In this document: positions 1 through 5,808 of the stretch, in pieces
Position numbering within the stretch: position 1 is the stretch's first letter
Layout of the letters: each line of letters starts with the position of its first letter
Assembly: GCA_903834675.1 (NCBI GenBank)
Contig: CAILKC010000663.1
Location: forward strand, 1 to 11,170
Length of the DNA: 11,170 bases
Direction: 5' to 3'
Source of the DNA: an uncultured Victivallales bacterium
GTDB taxonomy: Bacteria > Verrucomicrobiota > Lentisphaeria > Oligosphaerales > JAFGRS01
Program-made: the position numbers and the translations under genes
Notes under the pieces: model-generated
What the model was told of the DNA's origin: nothing
Seen by the model: the letters and a program-made list of their open reading frames with translations, nothing else
Database searches by the model: none

Positions 1-35
1 CCGCCCTGGCCGCGCTTGGCGAGGGGGGCAAGTAG
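1..35 (+). CDS. C-terminal end of an unidentified upstream gene (partial)
   Basis: Only the last ten codons are in the window, reading ALAALGEGGK and a TAG stop. The frame fits because the stop lies three bases before a good ATG with a G-rich sequence ahead of it, the same stop/start arrangement as the next junction. Nothing can be said about function. The frame could be a chance opening, since only about 30 bases are visible. Confidence 0.4.
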   Translation, partial: ALAALGEGGK

Positions 36-38
36 ACC

Positions 39-152
39 ATGGAAGCAATCACCACCTGGCCGCAGGCGGTCGCCGTCGCGAGTGTCGCCTTCGCGGCGGC
101 AACGGTTATCTGTGTGTTCTTCTGGTCGCTAACACGGGGGGGGGACAAGTAG
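39..152 (+). CDS. 37-residue single-pass membrane peptide
   Basis: A short ORF starts at ATG 39 and ends at TAG 150-152. Residues about 9-31 (QAVAVASVAFAAATVICVFF and on) form one uninterrupted hydrophobic segment long enough to cross the inner membrane, flanked by a short N-terminal tail and the C-terminal NTGGDK. The six-G run at 23-28 could serve as Shine-Dalgarno. The ORF is packed between the upstream stop and the next ATG at 155, which supports it being real. Small membrane proteins near a late operon can be holins, spanin parts or accessory peptides, but no motif decides this. The penultimate codons lie in a run of eight G (137-144), so a slip there would fuse it to the following protein. 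Confidence 0.5.
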   Translation: MEAITTWPQAVAVASVAFAAATVICVFFWSLTRGGDK

Positions 153-154
153 CC

Positions 155-1228
155 ATGCCAGCCAGCAACGGCAATCTGACGGTAGCCGAGCGCCAGGCGC
201 TAACCCACGGCGCCACGGTCAAGTATCAGACGGAACGCATGCTATCGCCCCTGACCGGCACGGTGGAGCGGGTCAGTGGCACGAAGCTGGTGCTCTGCGA
301 CGAGTCTTGGGTGTTGCCCTGTGACTTCTGCCAGTTGGTTTCGGTTCGCAACCCATTCCCCAACCGGACCGACTTTGCTCCCGAGGATCAAACCGCGGCG
401 ATGCGGTTGGACAAGGAAACAGACGAGGAAACGGACGAAACGGACGAGGAAAAGGAGACTGAGGAAATGGACACAGTGCCAAAAGTGACCGCCATCGCCA
501 GCCAGAAGCCACAGGACGCGCCACAGGCAGCCGAGCCAGTAAAGACGGCGGGGGAGCAGACGCCGGGCGCCACGGGGCAGGAAAGTGCCACCAAGCCGAA
601 GGCAAAGAACGGGCGGCGGACGGCGGACCGGGATAAGTGGCTTTGGGCGTGCAAGACCATCGAGAACCTTCAGGCCGATGGCGTGCCGCGAGCTGAGGCG
701 GTGGTCACGGTAAGCGGGTTGCCCGAGTTCCTGGGTCTGCACCTGACCGTCACCGCCTATGCCAAGTGGGCAACGCGCTTTCGCCACGAAGGCAGGCTCG
801 GCAAGGGGTTCATGGGCGGCGGGAATGTGCGCCAGGCCAAGTTGCCGGAGATTAAAAAACGGGTGTGCCAGAACTGCCTCAACTTAGAGGCGCAAGTGCG
901 GTCGGAACAGGCTGCAAACGGCGACCTGACACGAATGCTGCAATCTGAGCGGGGGGCACGGTTGCGGGCGGACGTGCAGACGCGGGGCATTCCGCCGCCA
1001 CCGCTGGGCAAGGGCACGAAAAACGTGGTGTCGTGCAACTGGGAGTTCTCTACCGACCACGGTGACGGGGTGATTAAAGTCACCAGCGAGGGAGCCGGGC
1101 ACTACGTCTCCTTGGAGCTGACTGAGCCACTACTACTGAACTCGGATGAGTTCACGAGCCTGGCCAAGTGGGCCGACGAGGCGGTTGCCGTAATGGACCG
1201 GGCGATGGGTGAGTGTGAGCCAGCATGA
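155..1228 (+). CDS. Unrecognised 357-residue phage protein with acidic repeat linker
   Basis: I do not recognise this family. Residues 1-80 look like a small globular domain rich in beta strand (VKYQTERMLSPLTGTVERV, then LVLCDESWVLPCDFCQLVSV). Residues 86-104 are an acidic repeat of E-T-D-E units, followed by an Ala/Pro/Lys-rich linker to about 160. Residues about 160-230 are predicted mostly helical and basic, and could bind nucleic acid. A CxxC pair (RVCQNC) opens a likely coiled coil at about 240-270. The C-terminal 80 residues look alpha/beta. The start has the eight-G run 137-144 as Shine-Dalgarno. The stop overlaps the next start as ATGA at 1225-1228, so translation is probably coupled. 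An in-frame internal ATG at 467 has a strong Shine-Dalgarno. Confidence 0.75.
   Translation: MPASNGNLTVAERQALTHGATVKYQTERMLSPLTGTVERVSGTKLVLCDESWVLPCDFCQLVSVRNPFPNRTDFAPEDQTAAMRLDKETDEETDETDEEKETEEMDTVPKVTAIASQKPQDAPQAAEPVKTAGEQTPGATGQESATKPKAKNGRRTADRDKWLWACKTIENLQADGVPRAEAVVTVSGLPEFLGLHLTVTAYAKWATRFRHEGRLGKGFMGGGNVRQAKLPEIKKRVCQNCLNLEAQVRSEQAANGDLTRMLQSERGARLRADVQTRGIPPPPLGKGTKNVVSCNWEFSTDHGDGVIKVTSEGAGHYVSLELTEPLLLNSDEFTSLAKWADEAVAVMDRAMGECEPA
410..466 (+). repeat. Acidic E-T-D-E coding repeat with embedded Shine-Dalgarno
   Basis: The stretch encodes residues 86-104 of the 357-residue protein as imperfect GAAACGGAC units. The 13-mer GAAACGGACGAAA (428-440) recurs exactly, in the same codon phase, at 6280-6292 inside the protease/scaffold gene. 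The 3' end becomes purine-rich and contains AAAGGAG (451-457) and GAGGA (461-465), directly before an in-frame ATG at 467. Confidence 0.8.
451..469 (+). promoter_or_regulatory. Candidate internal ribosome binding site and start in the 357-residue gene
   Basis: AAGGAG at 452-457 lies nine bases before ATG 467-469, and a second purine block GAGGA at 461-465 lies closer. The ATG is codon 105 of the surrounding gene. Initiation here would make a 253-residue form without the N-terminal domain and acidic linker. This is a sequence-based prediction; use in the cell is inferred. Confidence 0.45.
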
Positions 1229-1410
1229 AGGACAAAATCGGTGTGCGGTCCATGATCTACTACGACATCCGCTGCACTCGTTGGCTCTGCTGCGCAAAAC
1301 TGCCACCGCAGGCCTCCCGCGTCGAAGCCCATAACGCTGCCATCATCGCCGGATGGCAGGATACGGGCAAGGGGCATTCGTATAGGTGTCCAAAGCATCG
1401 GGAGGGGTAG
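1225..1410 (+). CDS. Small Cys/His protein, possible zinc-binding fold
   Basis: This 61-residue product starts at an ATG overlapping the previous stop (ATGA). It carries C17, C22, C23 near the N-terminus and C55 with H51 and H58 near the C-terminus (HSYRCPKH), around an alanine-rich helix ending in AGW. The general plan, an N-terminal Cys pair, a helix ending in GW and a C-terminal CPxC/H, recalls small zinc-ribbon-like proteins common in phage genomes, though the spacing is not canonical. Its place just before a Cys/HTH protein and the terminase suggests an accessory or regulatory role, which is inference. An alternative ATG at 1252 lacks a clear Shine-Dalgarno and would lose the translational coupling. 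Confidence 0.65.
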   Translation: MKDKIGVRSMIYYDIRCTRWLCCAKLPPQASRVEAHNAAIIAGWQDTGKGHSYRCPKHREG

Positions 1411-1414
1411 TCTG

Positions 1415-1999
1415 GTGCCTGAAACTTTCGCCTGCTACGGAAAGCGCTTCGGCAAGCTGGATCGCTGTGAGGGCTGCGATGAGCGGGCCTGGTGCGCCGA
1501 TGCCGCCGACAAAAAGCCGCTGGGGGGGCCGCATGCTGGACCCACCGGCGACGATGCCACGTTCGAGACGATGGAGGCGCTGGAGACGGCGGCGTTCGAC
1601 TGGTCGGCTAGCGCGGGGGAGGTGTTTGGGGTCGTGGTGCAGTGTTGTGCCGAGCGCCCGGACCGGATCGCGGCGGTGTGCATGCGGATCAATGGCTACT
1701 CGTATGCCAGGATAGGGCGGGCCTGTGGCAAGAGTAAGCAGGCGGTGGCGAAGGACCTCGGCCGGATCGCCCAGGAGAACCCGACCATTGGCAAGGAGCT
1801 GCGCCGGTGCTACCACCTGGCCGGCGAGGTCGGGCGGCTCAACGAGCGGCTGGCGGAGGCATTTGCCCGGGCGAAGGTGGCAGGGACGCGGCTCACCGGG
1901 CGCTATGGGCTCTATGGGCGTTTGGCGTCGGAGTTTGGACTTTCGGAGACGGCGGTACGCCTTAGACTGTTCAGAATGGTTGACGTGAACAGTCCTTAG
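1415..1999 (+). CDS. Cys-cluster plus helix-turn-helix DNA-binding protein, candidate late regulator
   Basis: The gene starts at GTG 1415 behind GGGAGGGG (1399-1406), giving 194 residues. C7, C18, C21 and C27 (Cx10Cx2Cx5C) form a cluster that could bind zinc. Residues about 92-118 (RINGYSYARIGRACGKSKQA and on) read as a helix-turn-helix of the kind seen in sigma-factor region 4 and many phage regulators, and residues about 160-188 (YGRLASEFGLSETAVRLRL) look like a second one. The two are joined by a charged helical stretch. Such Cys/HTH proteins are known from phages next to terminase genes. Acting as a transcription regulator of the late operon, or in DNA recognition for packaging, are both open. 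It is the last gene before a 43-base gap with a repeated leader element. Confidence 0.7.
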   Translation: MPETFACYGKRFGKLDRCEGCDERAWCADAADKKPLGGPHAGPTGDDATFETMEALETAAFDWSASAGEVFGVVVQCCAERPDRIAAVCMRINGYSYARIGRACGKSKQAVAKDLGRIAQENPTIGKELRRCYHLAGEVGRLNERLAEAFARAKVAGTRLTGRYGLYGRLASEFGLSETAVRLRLFRMVDVNSP

Positions 2000-2005
2000 C
2001 GCCTA

Positions 2006-2041
2006 CCATTCCCGCCTGCCGGTTGACGCACGGGGGTATGG
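2006..2041 (+). promoter_or_regulatory. Possible hairpin masking the terS ribosome binding site
   Basis: CCAT (2006-2009) and CCCG (2011-2014) can pair with ATGG (2038-2041) and CGGG (2031-2034), with the repeated GGTTGACGC in the loop. This would hide the G-run used as Shine-Dalgarno. The helix is short and interrupted, so it is only a candidate. Confidence 0.25.
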
Positions 2042-2042
2042 C
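2021..2042 (+). promoter_or_regulatory. Repeated gene leader, copy 1 (before terS)
   Basis: GGTTGACGC (2021-2029) followed by ACGGGGGTA (2030-2038) lies 22 bases ahead of ATG 2043. The same two blocks, at the same 22-base distance, precede the gp36-like gene at 8797, and the first block also precedes the protease gene at 5809. The alignment favours ATG 2043 over ATG 2038 as the start. TTGACG resembles a -35 box, but no -10 box fits before the gene. Confidence 0.6.
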
Positions 2043-2477
2043 ATGGGCAGACAACCCAAGAACTATGACGGCACCACGCCCCTGGCGAATGCGCGACGGG
2101 AGCGCTTCTGTCTGTTCTACGTGGGAGAGTGTTGGACGAATGCCGCTAAGGCGTACCGACTGGCAGGGTATGCGCCAGCGTCGGCAGAGACGGCCGGTCC
2201 GCGCCTGTTGAGTTTTGTTGAGGTTTGGACTCGCGTCTGCCATCTGCGTAAAGAGGGCATGCGGTTGCTGGGTATCGACCAACATGAGATCATGCGGCTG
2301 AGGGTCGAGATCATGCGCCGTGGCGACGTGGCGCCGAGTGACCGGCTGAAGGCTGCCTCGGACTTGGAGAAGAACCTGGGGCTCTCGGCTCCCGACCGCC
2401 TGGACGTGACCTCGGGCGGGCAGCCGCTGCGCTGTGACGTGCGGATCGTGCCGCGGGGGGCCGCCCCTGATGCCTGA
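2043..2477 (+). CDS. terS: Terminase small subunit
   Basis: The 144-residue product has the plan of small terminase subunits of the Terminase_2 type. An N-terminal RERFCLFYVGECWTNAAKAY helix-turn-helix region is followed by RLAGYAPASAETAGPRLL, matching the family pattern of an ARK/ATQAAIRAGYS segment and a GSRLL segment. A middle charged helix and a C-terminal DRLKAASDLEKNLGL segment correspond to the family's oligomerisation region. The protein would recognise the viral DNA and load the large subunit. It ends overlapping the start of the large subunit (ATG 2470, stop 2475-2477), the usual terS-terL coupling. The start at 2043 is supported by the shared leader with copy 2 at 8775; ATG 2038 is out of this frame. 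Confidence 0.88.
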   Translation: MGRQPKNYDGTTPLANARRERFCLFYVGECWTNAAKAYRLAGYAPASAETAGPRLLSFVEVWTRVCHLRKEGMRLLGIDQHEIMRLRVEIMRRGDVAPSDRLKAASDLEKNLGLSAPDRLDVTSGGQPLRCDVRIVPRGAAPDA

Positions 2478-3780
2478 CCCCATCGAGCTCTGTGAGGCCT
2501 ACGCGCCGCTGTTGGGCGGCACCCCCGGCACGCGCTATGTGCTGGTGACCGGGGGCCGGGGCTCGGGCAAGTCGTTCGCGGTGACGCTCTGTCTGGCGAT
2601 GCTGATGAGGGAGTCCGGCTACCGCATCCTCTTCACCCGCTACACGCTGGTGAGTGCCAAGGATAGCATCATACCGGAGTTCTTGCAGAAGGTGGAGCTG
2701 CTGGGCTGTGGACGTGAGTTCGAGGCGACGGGGCAGGATGTACGCAACACGGTCTCGGGTTCGGAGATCCTGTTCCGGGGTATCCTCACCAGCAGCGGCA
2801 ATCAGACGGCGAAGCTGAAGAGTCTGTATGGGATCAACGTTTGGGTGTTGGATGAGGCTGAAGAGTTGGCGGACGAGGAGACGTTTGAGAAAATCAACCT
2901 GTCAATCCGTGACACGCGACACCCAAATCTGATTGTGTTGATGCTGAACCCCTGCCACAAGGCGCACTGGATCTATCGCAAGTGGTTTGAGGGCCTGACC
3001 CCTGAGTTCAGCGGAGTCCGCAATGGGGTGACGTACATCCACACGACTTATGTGGACAACCAGACGCATCTGCCGCCGGACATAGTCGCCGAGGCGGCGG
3101 CGCTGCGGGGGACGAATCCACAGCGCTACAACCGGGTGTTCCGTGGGCATTGGGCAGAGGAGGTACAGGGGGCGCTGTGGACCTGGGGAATGATTGAGGA
3201 GGCGCGGTTTAGGACGGACGATGGGCTGCCGACGTTAGCGCGGGTGGTAGTGGCGGTGGACCCGGCGGTCACCAGTAGTGACACCAGCGACGAGACGGGG
3301 CTGGTGTGTGTGGCGCTGGGCTCTGACGGGGCCTACTACGTGCTCTCTGACCTGACGCGCCGGGCAAGCCCGCTGGAGTGGGCTACGGCGGCGGTGGGGG
3401 AGTACCGGCGGCGCAAGGCGGACCGGATCGTGGGGGAGATGAATAACGGGGGGGACCTGGTGGAGGCGAACCTGCGGAATGTGGACAAGGCCGTGGCCTA
3501 TACGGGGGTGCATGCGACGCGCGGTAAGATGCTGCGGGCTGAACCGATCGCGGCGCTGTATGAGCAGGGTAAGGTGCATCATGTGGGCAGCTTCCCGGAG
3601 CTGGAAACGGAGATGATGACCTACGCCGGGCGCTCGAATGAGAAGAGTCCGAACCGGCTGGACGCGCTGGTGTGGGCTCTGACGGAGCTGGTGGGGGGCG
3701 GCGGGCCGGCGGGGGCTCTGTCGGCGAGCGAGGTTGATGGTAATGAGGATCGTGAAGTTAAGGGCTGGGACAACTTCTAG
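2470..3780 (+). CDS. terL: Terminase large subunit (ATPase/nuclease packaging motor)
   Basis: This 436-residue protein drives genome translocation and cuts the concatemer or host-linked DNA. The ATPase half shows Walker A GGRGSGKS (residues 28-35), Walker B VWVLDEAEE (D128, E129) and an LNPCHKAHWIYRKWFE segment, where an NP-containing coupling motif is expected. The nuclease half shows an RNase H-like acid set: VVAVDPAV (D264), VGEMNNGGD (E323) and RLDALVW (D398). Length and motif style fit the PBSX/Terminase_3 group rather than Mu gp28, as judged by eye. The frame is open to ATG 2434, but ATG 2470 is preferred: it sits about ten bases after a six-G run (2455-2460), overlaps the terS stop and puts Walker A at the usual distance from the N-terminus. 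Confidence 0.95.
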   Translation: MPDPIELCEAYAPLLGGTPGTRYVLVTGGRGSGKSFAVTLCLAMLMRESGYRILFTRYTLVSAKDSIIPEFLQKVELLGCGREFEATGQDVRNTVSGSEILFRGILTSSGNQTAKLKSLYGINVWVLDEAEELADEETFEKINLSIRDTRHPNLIVLMLNPCHKAHWIYRKWFEGLTPEFSGVRNGVTYIHTTYVDNQTHLPPDIVAEAAALRGTNPQRYNRVFRGHWAEEVQGALWTWGMIEEARFRTDDGLPTLARVVVAVDPAVTSSDTSDETGLVCVALGSDGAYYVLSDLTRRASPLEWATAAVGEYRRRKADRIVGEMNNGGDLVEANLRNVDKAVAYTGVHATRGKMLRAEPIAALYEQGKVHHVGSFPELETEMMTYAGRSNEKSPNRLDALVWALTELVGGGGPAGALSASEVDGNEDREVKGWDNF

Positions 3781-3792
3781 GAGCAAGGTGCG

Positions 3793-5442
3793 ATGATGGA
3801 ATTCAAGGGTGTTCTGGCCTCGGTGATGCGGTGGGCTCGGCCTGAAATGGCCGTGAAGGTGGCGGGTCCGTCGGGGATGGAGGATGAGTTGCGGGCGTTG
3901 GGGGTGGCGTATACGACGCTGGGGGGGATGCAGATAACCGGGCCGCGGCTGCGGGCGATCTGTGAGGCGGCTAGTGAGGGGTCGGGGCAGGAGCAGGCGG
4001 CGCTGTTCTTGGACATCCGGGAGCGGGAACCGTTGTTGGAGGCGCACCTGGGGACGCGGCGGCAGGCGGTGACGGGGGCGCCGTGGGCACTGACGAGTGA
4101 GGCGAATGCGAAGCAGGCCGAGGAACTGACAAAGATGCTGCGTCGGGCCGGAATTGAGCGGCTGATTGGGGCGCTCTCTGATGTGGTGCCGACGGGCTAC
4201 GCGGGGGCGGTGATCGACTGGGATGAGGGGGGCAAGGGGATCAGGGGCTTTGTGCCGGTACACCCGACGGCGTTTGAGTTCGACCAGGGGGGCAATCCGG
4301 CGGTGGCGACGGTCGCGGGGGGGATGCGGGGCCTGGGGGAGTTCCACCCTTGGCAGTTTGTATTTGTGGCCTCTGAGGCGCGTCCTGGGCTGCCCTCGCG
4401 GTTGGGGTTGATGCGCACGCTGTTGTGGTTCTGGCTGTTCAAGCACCAGGGGGTGAATAACTGGGTGCGGTTCATGGAGAAGTTTGGTATGCCGATGGTG
4501 GTGGCGAAGCTGCCTGCGGGGCAGTGGGATAGCGCCCTGGAGCGCAACAAGGTGCTGGCGAGCTTGAAGAAGTTCGGCCCGGACGGGGCGGGGGTGCTGA
4601 AGGAGGGGACTGAGGTTGAGTTTATGAACGCGGTGGCGACGGGGAATGTGACGCTGTACACGGAGTTCTGCCGCTACATCGACGAGCTGTATACGCTGCT
4701 GATTCTGGGGCAGTTGGCCACGTCGCAGGCGGGTAGTGGGCTCTCGAATGGGGGGATGCAGGAGAGTGTGCGCCAGGATCTGGCGGCGGCGGATGCGGCG
4801 TTGCTCTCGGGGGCGATTCTGCGGCAGGTGGTGGAACCGCTGGCACGGATGCTGTACGGCTGGACGGATGCTCAGGATCTGGAGTTCTGTATCGACACGA
4901 GCCCGGCGGAGGATCTGAAGTCGAAGGCGGAGACGTACAAGCTGGTGTGTGAGTTCACGGGGCGCTATCTGGATGCGGCGCAGGTGGAGGCGGAGTTTGA
5001 TGTGAAGCTGGGGGATGAGGTCGCCACGCAGACGGCGGGTAAGGACCCGGAGGGGATGCCGGGGGCGGGGGAGGGTAACGGACAGAACGGACGCACGCAG
5101 ACGGGGGAAGTGCAAGGGGAAGAGGACCAAGAGGCACTGGTGGACTTTGCGGACACCGCACAGGGGCAGGCTCTGGAGGCGGTGGTAGCGGATGCGCTGC
5201 GGCGGACGGTGGCGGATGCGGAGTTGTGGGCGGCTTGGATGGGGCCGGTCCAGGCGGCAATCAGGGAGTCTTTTGCGGACCTCGCAGCGGATGACCTGGA
5301 GGGGTTCCGGGCACGGATTCCCGTGTTTCTGACGGCGCTGCCGGGGGTTCTGGGGGAGATGGACGCGGCGGGGTTCGAGCGGGCGCTGTCGGGGGCGATG
5401 CTGGCGGCGGTGGTGAATGGCTACACGGCGGGCGGACTCTGA
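3793..5442 (+). CDS. Portal protein, Mu gp29-like (DUF935)
   Basis: The 549-residue product forms the dodecameric ring at the head vertex through which DNA enters and leaves. It matches the DUF935 family by an early TGAPWALTSEA segment, WLFKHQGVNNWVRFMEKFGM (residues 214-233), where the family has a W.RF.E.FGMP signature, and by LGQLATSQAGSG followed by SVRQDLAAADAALL, the conserved R-D-D/A-D region near 319-338. An acidic Gly/Glu-rich linker (about 417-445) leads to a helical C-terminal domain also seen in family members. Twin ATGs (3793, 3796) follow AAGG at 3785-3788; either may be used. In Mu the next gene is the minor head protein gpF, but here a 150-base spacer follows. Confidence 0.92.
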   Translation: MMEFKGVLASVMRWARPEMAVKVAGPSGMEDELRALGVAYTTLGGMQITGPRLRAICEAASEGSGQEQAALFLDIREREPLLEAHLGTRRQAVTGAPWALTSEANAKQAEELTKMLRRAGIERLIGALSDVVPTGYAGAVIDWDEGGKGIRGFVPVHPTAFEFDQGGNPAVATVAGGMRGLGEFHPWQFVFVASEARPGLPSRLGLMRTLLWFWLFKHQGVNNWVRFMEKFGMPMVVAKLPAGQWDSALERNKVLASLKKFGPDGAGVLKEGTEVEFMNAVATGNVTLYTEFCRYIDELYTLLILGQLATSQAGSGLSNGGMQESVRQDLAAADAALLSGAILRQVVEPLARMLYGWTDAQDLEFCIDTSPAEDLKSKAETYKLVCEFTGRYLDAAQVEAEFDVKLGDEVATQTAGKDPEGMPGAGEGNGQNGRTQTGEVQGEEDQEALVDFADTAQGQALEAVVADALRRTVADAELWAAWMGPVQAAIRESFADLAADDLEGFRARIPVFLTALPGVLGEMDAAGFERALSGAMLAAVVNGYTAGGL

Positions 5443-5592
5443 ACCCGTCGAAGGCAGGAAAAAGAAAACGCGGGTTAACCTGGGGAAGGTGGCAATTCCG
5501 CCAGGCCTACTCGCCGACAGCCTACGAGGTCTGCGTCTGCCGGTGGGAGCCGCAGGGTAAGAGTCTCACGGCAGCAAGAGGAAGTCAAGGAC
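5443..5592 (+). other. Orphan 150-base spacer after the portal gene
   Basis: This is the longest gap in an otherwise tightly packed block. The second half folds into an 11-pair hairpin. One frame (codons from 5439 to a TGA at 5622) stays open through the whole spacer with G/C-rich third positions and would read GRWQFRQAYSPTAYEVCVCR, but has no ATG, GTG or TTG start. It may be an RNA leader, a decayed gene or a short gene with a rare start. Nothing in it matches a family I know. Confidence 0.4.
5537..5574 (+). other. RNA hairpin before the 65-residue gene
   Basis: CTGCC (5537-5541) pairs with GGCAG (5570-5574), then, past one bulged G, GTGGGA (5543-5548) pairs with TCTCAC (5564-5569) with one G-U pair. 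No U-run follows, so it is not a canonical terminator. It lies just before the GAGGAAG ribosome binding site and could affect mRNA stability, processing or translation. Confidence 0.4.
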
Positions 5593-5790
5593 ATGGCGAA
5601 GCAACTACAGAAGCGGCAGGATGAGGGGGCGGTGGTGGCCAGGTCGCAGGGGACTGGCCCGGACGCGCCGGTGGCCCGGCCGTATGTGGTGCGGCTGGAG
5701 TGGAGGCGGGAGACGCTGTACGGGGAGCGGGCGTTGTGGATGGTGCTCTCGGACGGTAGCGCGGAGCTGGTAAGGGAGGCGTTAGGTTGA
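5593..5790 (+). CDS. Hypothetical 65-residue protein
   Basis: I do not recognise this protein. It has a polar, charged N-terminus (MAKQLQKRQDEG) and a compact C-terminal half, RPYVVRLEWRRETLYGERAL followed by WMVLSDGSAELVREALG, that could form strands and a helix. GAGG at 5578-5581 is a fair Shine-Dalgarno. Its stop codon TGA (5788-5790) lies inside leader copy 3 and is close to the protease start. It occupies the position where Mu-like phages usually carry the gpF minor head gene, but is far too short to be one. Codon use resembles the flanking genes, so it is probably genuine. Confidence 0.6.
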   Translation: MAKQLQKRQDEGAVVARSQGTGPDAPVARPYVVRLEWRRETLYGERALWMVLSDGSAELVREALG

Positions 5791-5808
5791 CGCGCTCAGG
5801 ATGTACGT
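5785..5808 (+). promoter_or_regulatory. Repeated gene leader, copy 3 (before the protease gene)
   Basis: GGTTGACGC (5785-5793) lies 24 bases before ATG 5809. It shares only the first nine-base block with the copies at 2021 and 8775; the G-run block is replaced by CTCAGGATGTACGT. It overlaps the end of the 65-residue gene, so part of the match could be coincidental coding sequence. Confidence 0.4.

Noticed and set aside
1978..1985. GGTTGACG as a fourth leader copy
   Set aside because: It encodes the last codons of the Cys/HTH gene, differs at the last base and has no start codon at the expected distance.
2023..2046. TTGACG read as the -35 box of a sigma-70 promoter
   Set aside because: No TATAAT-like hexamer is found 16-18 bases downstream, and a start site there would fall inside the gene. 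The same holds for the copy at 8777.
2434..2469. Longer terL start at ATG 2434
   Set aside because: The extra 12 residues (MTCGSCRGGPPL) lie inside terS, have no good Shine-Dalgarno and are out of line with the usual distance to Walker A.
3235..5130. Long open frame of 631 codons on the - strand opposite terL and the portal gene
   Set aside because: It is a shadow of G/C-rich third positions. The predicted protein is Arg/His/Pro/Leu-rich and repetitive, spans two clear + strand genes and matches no family.
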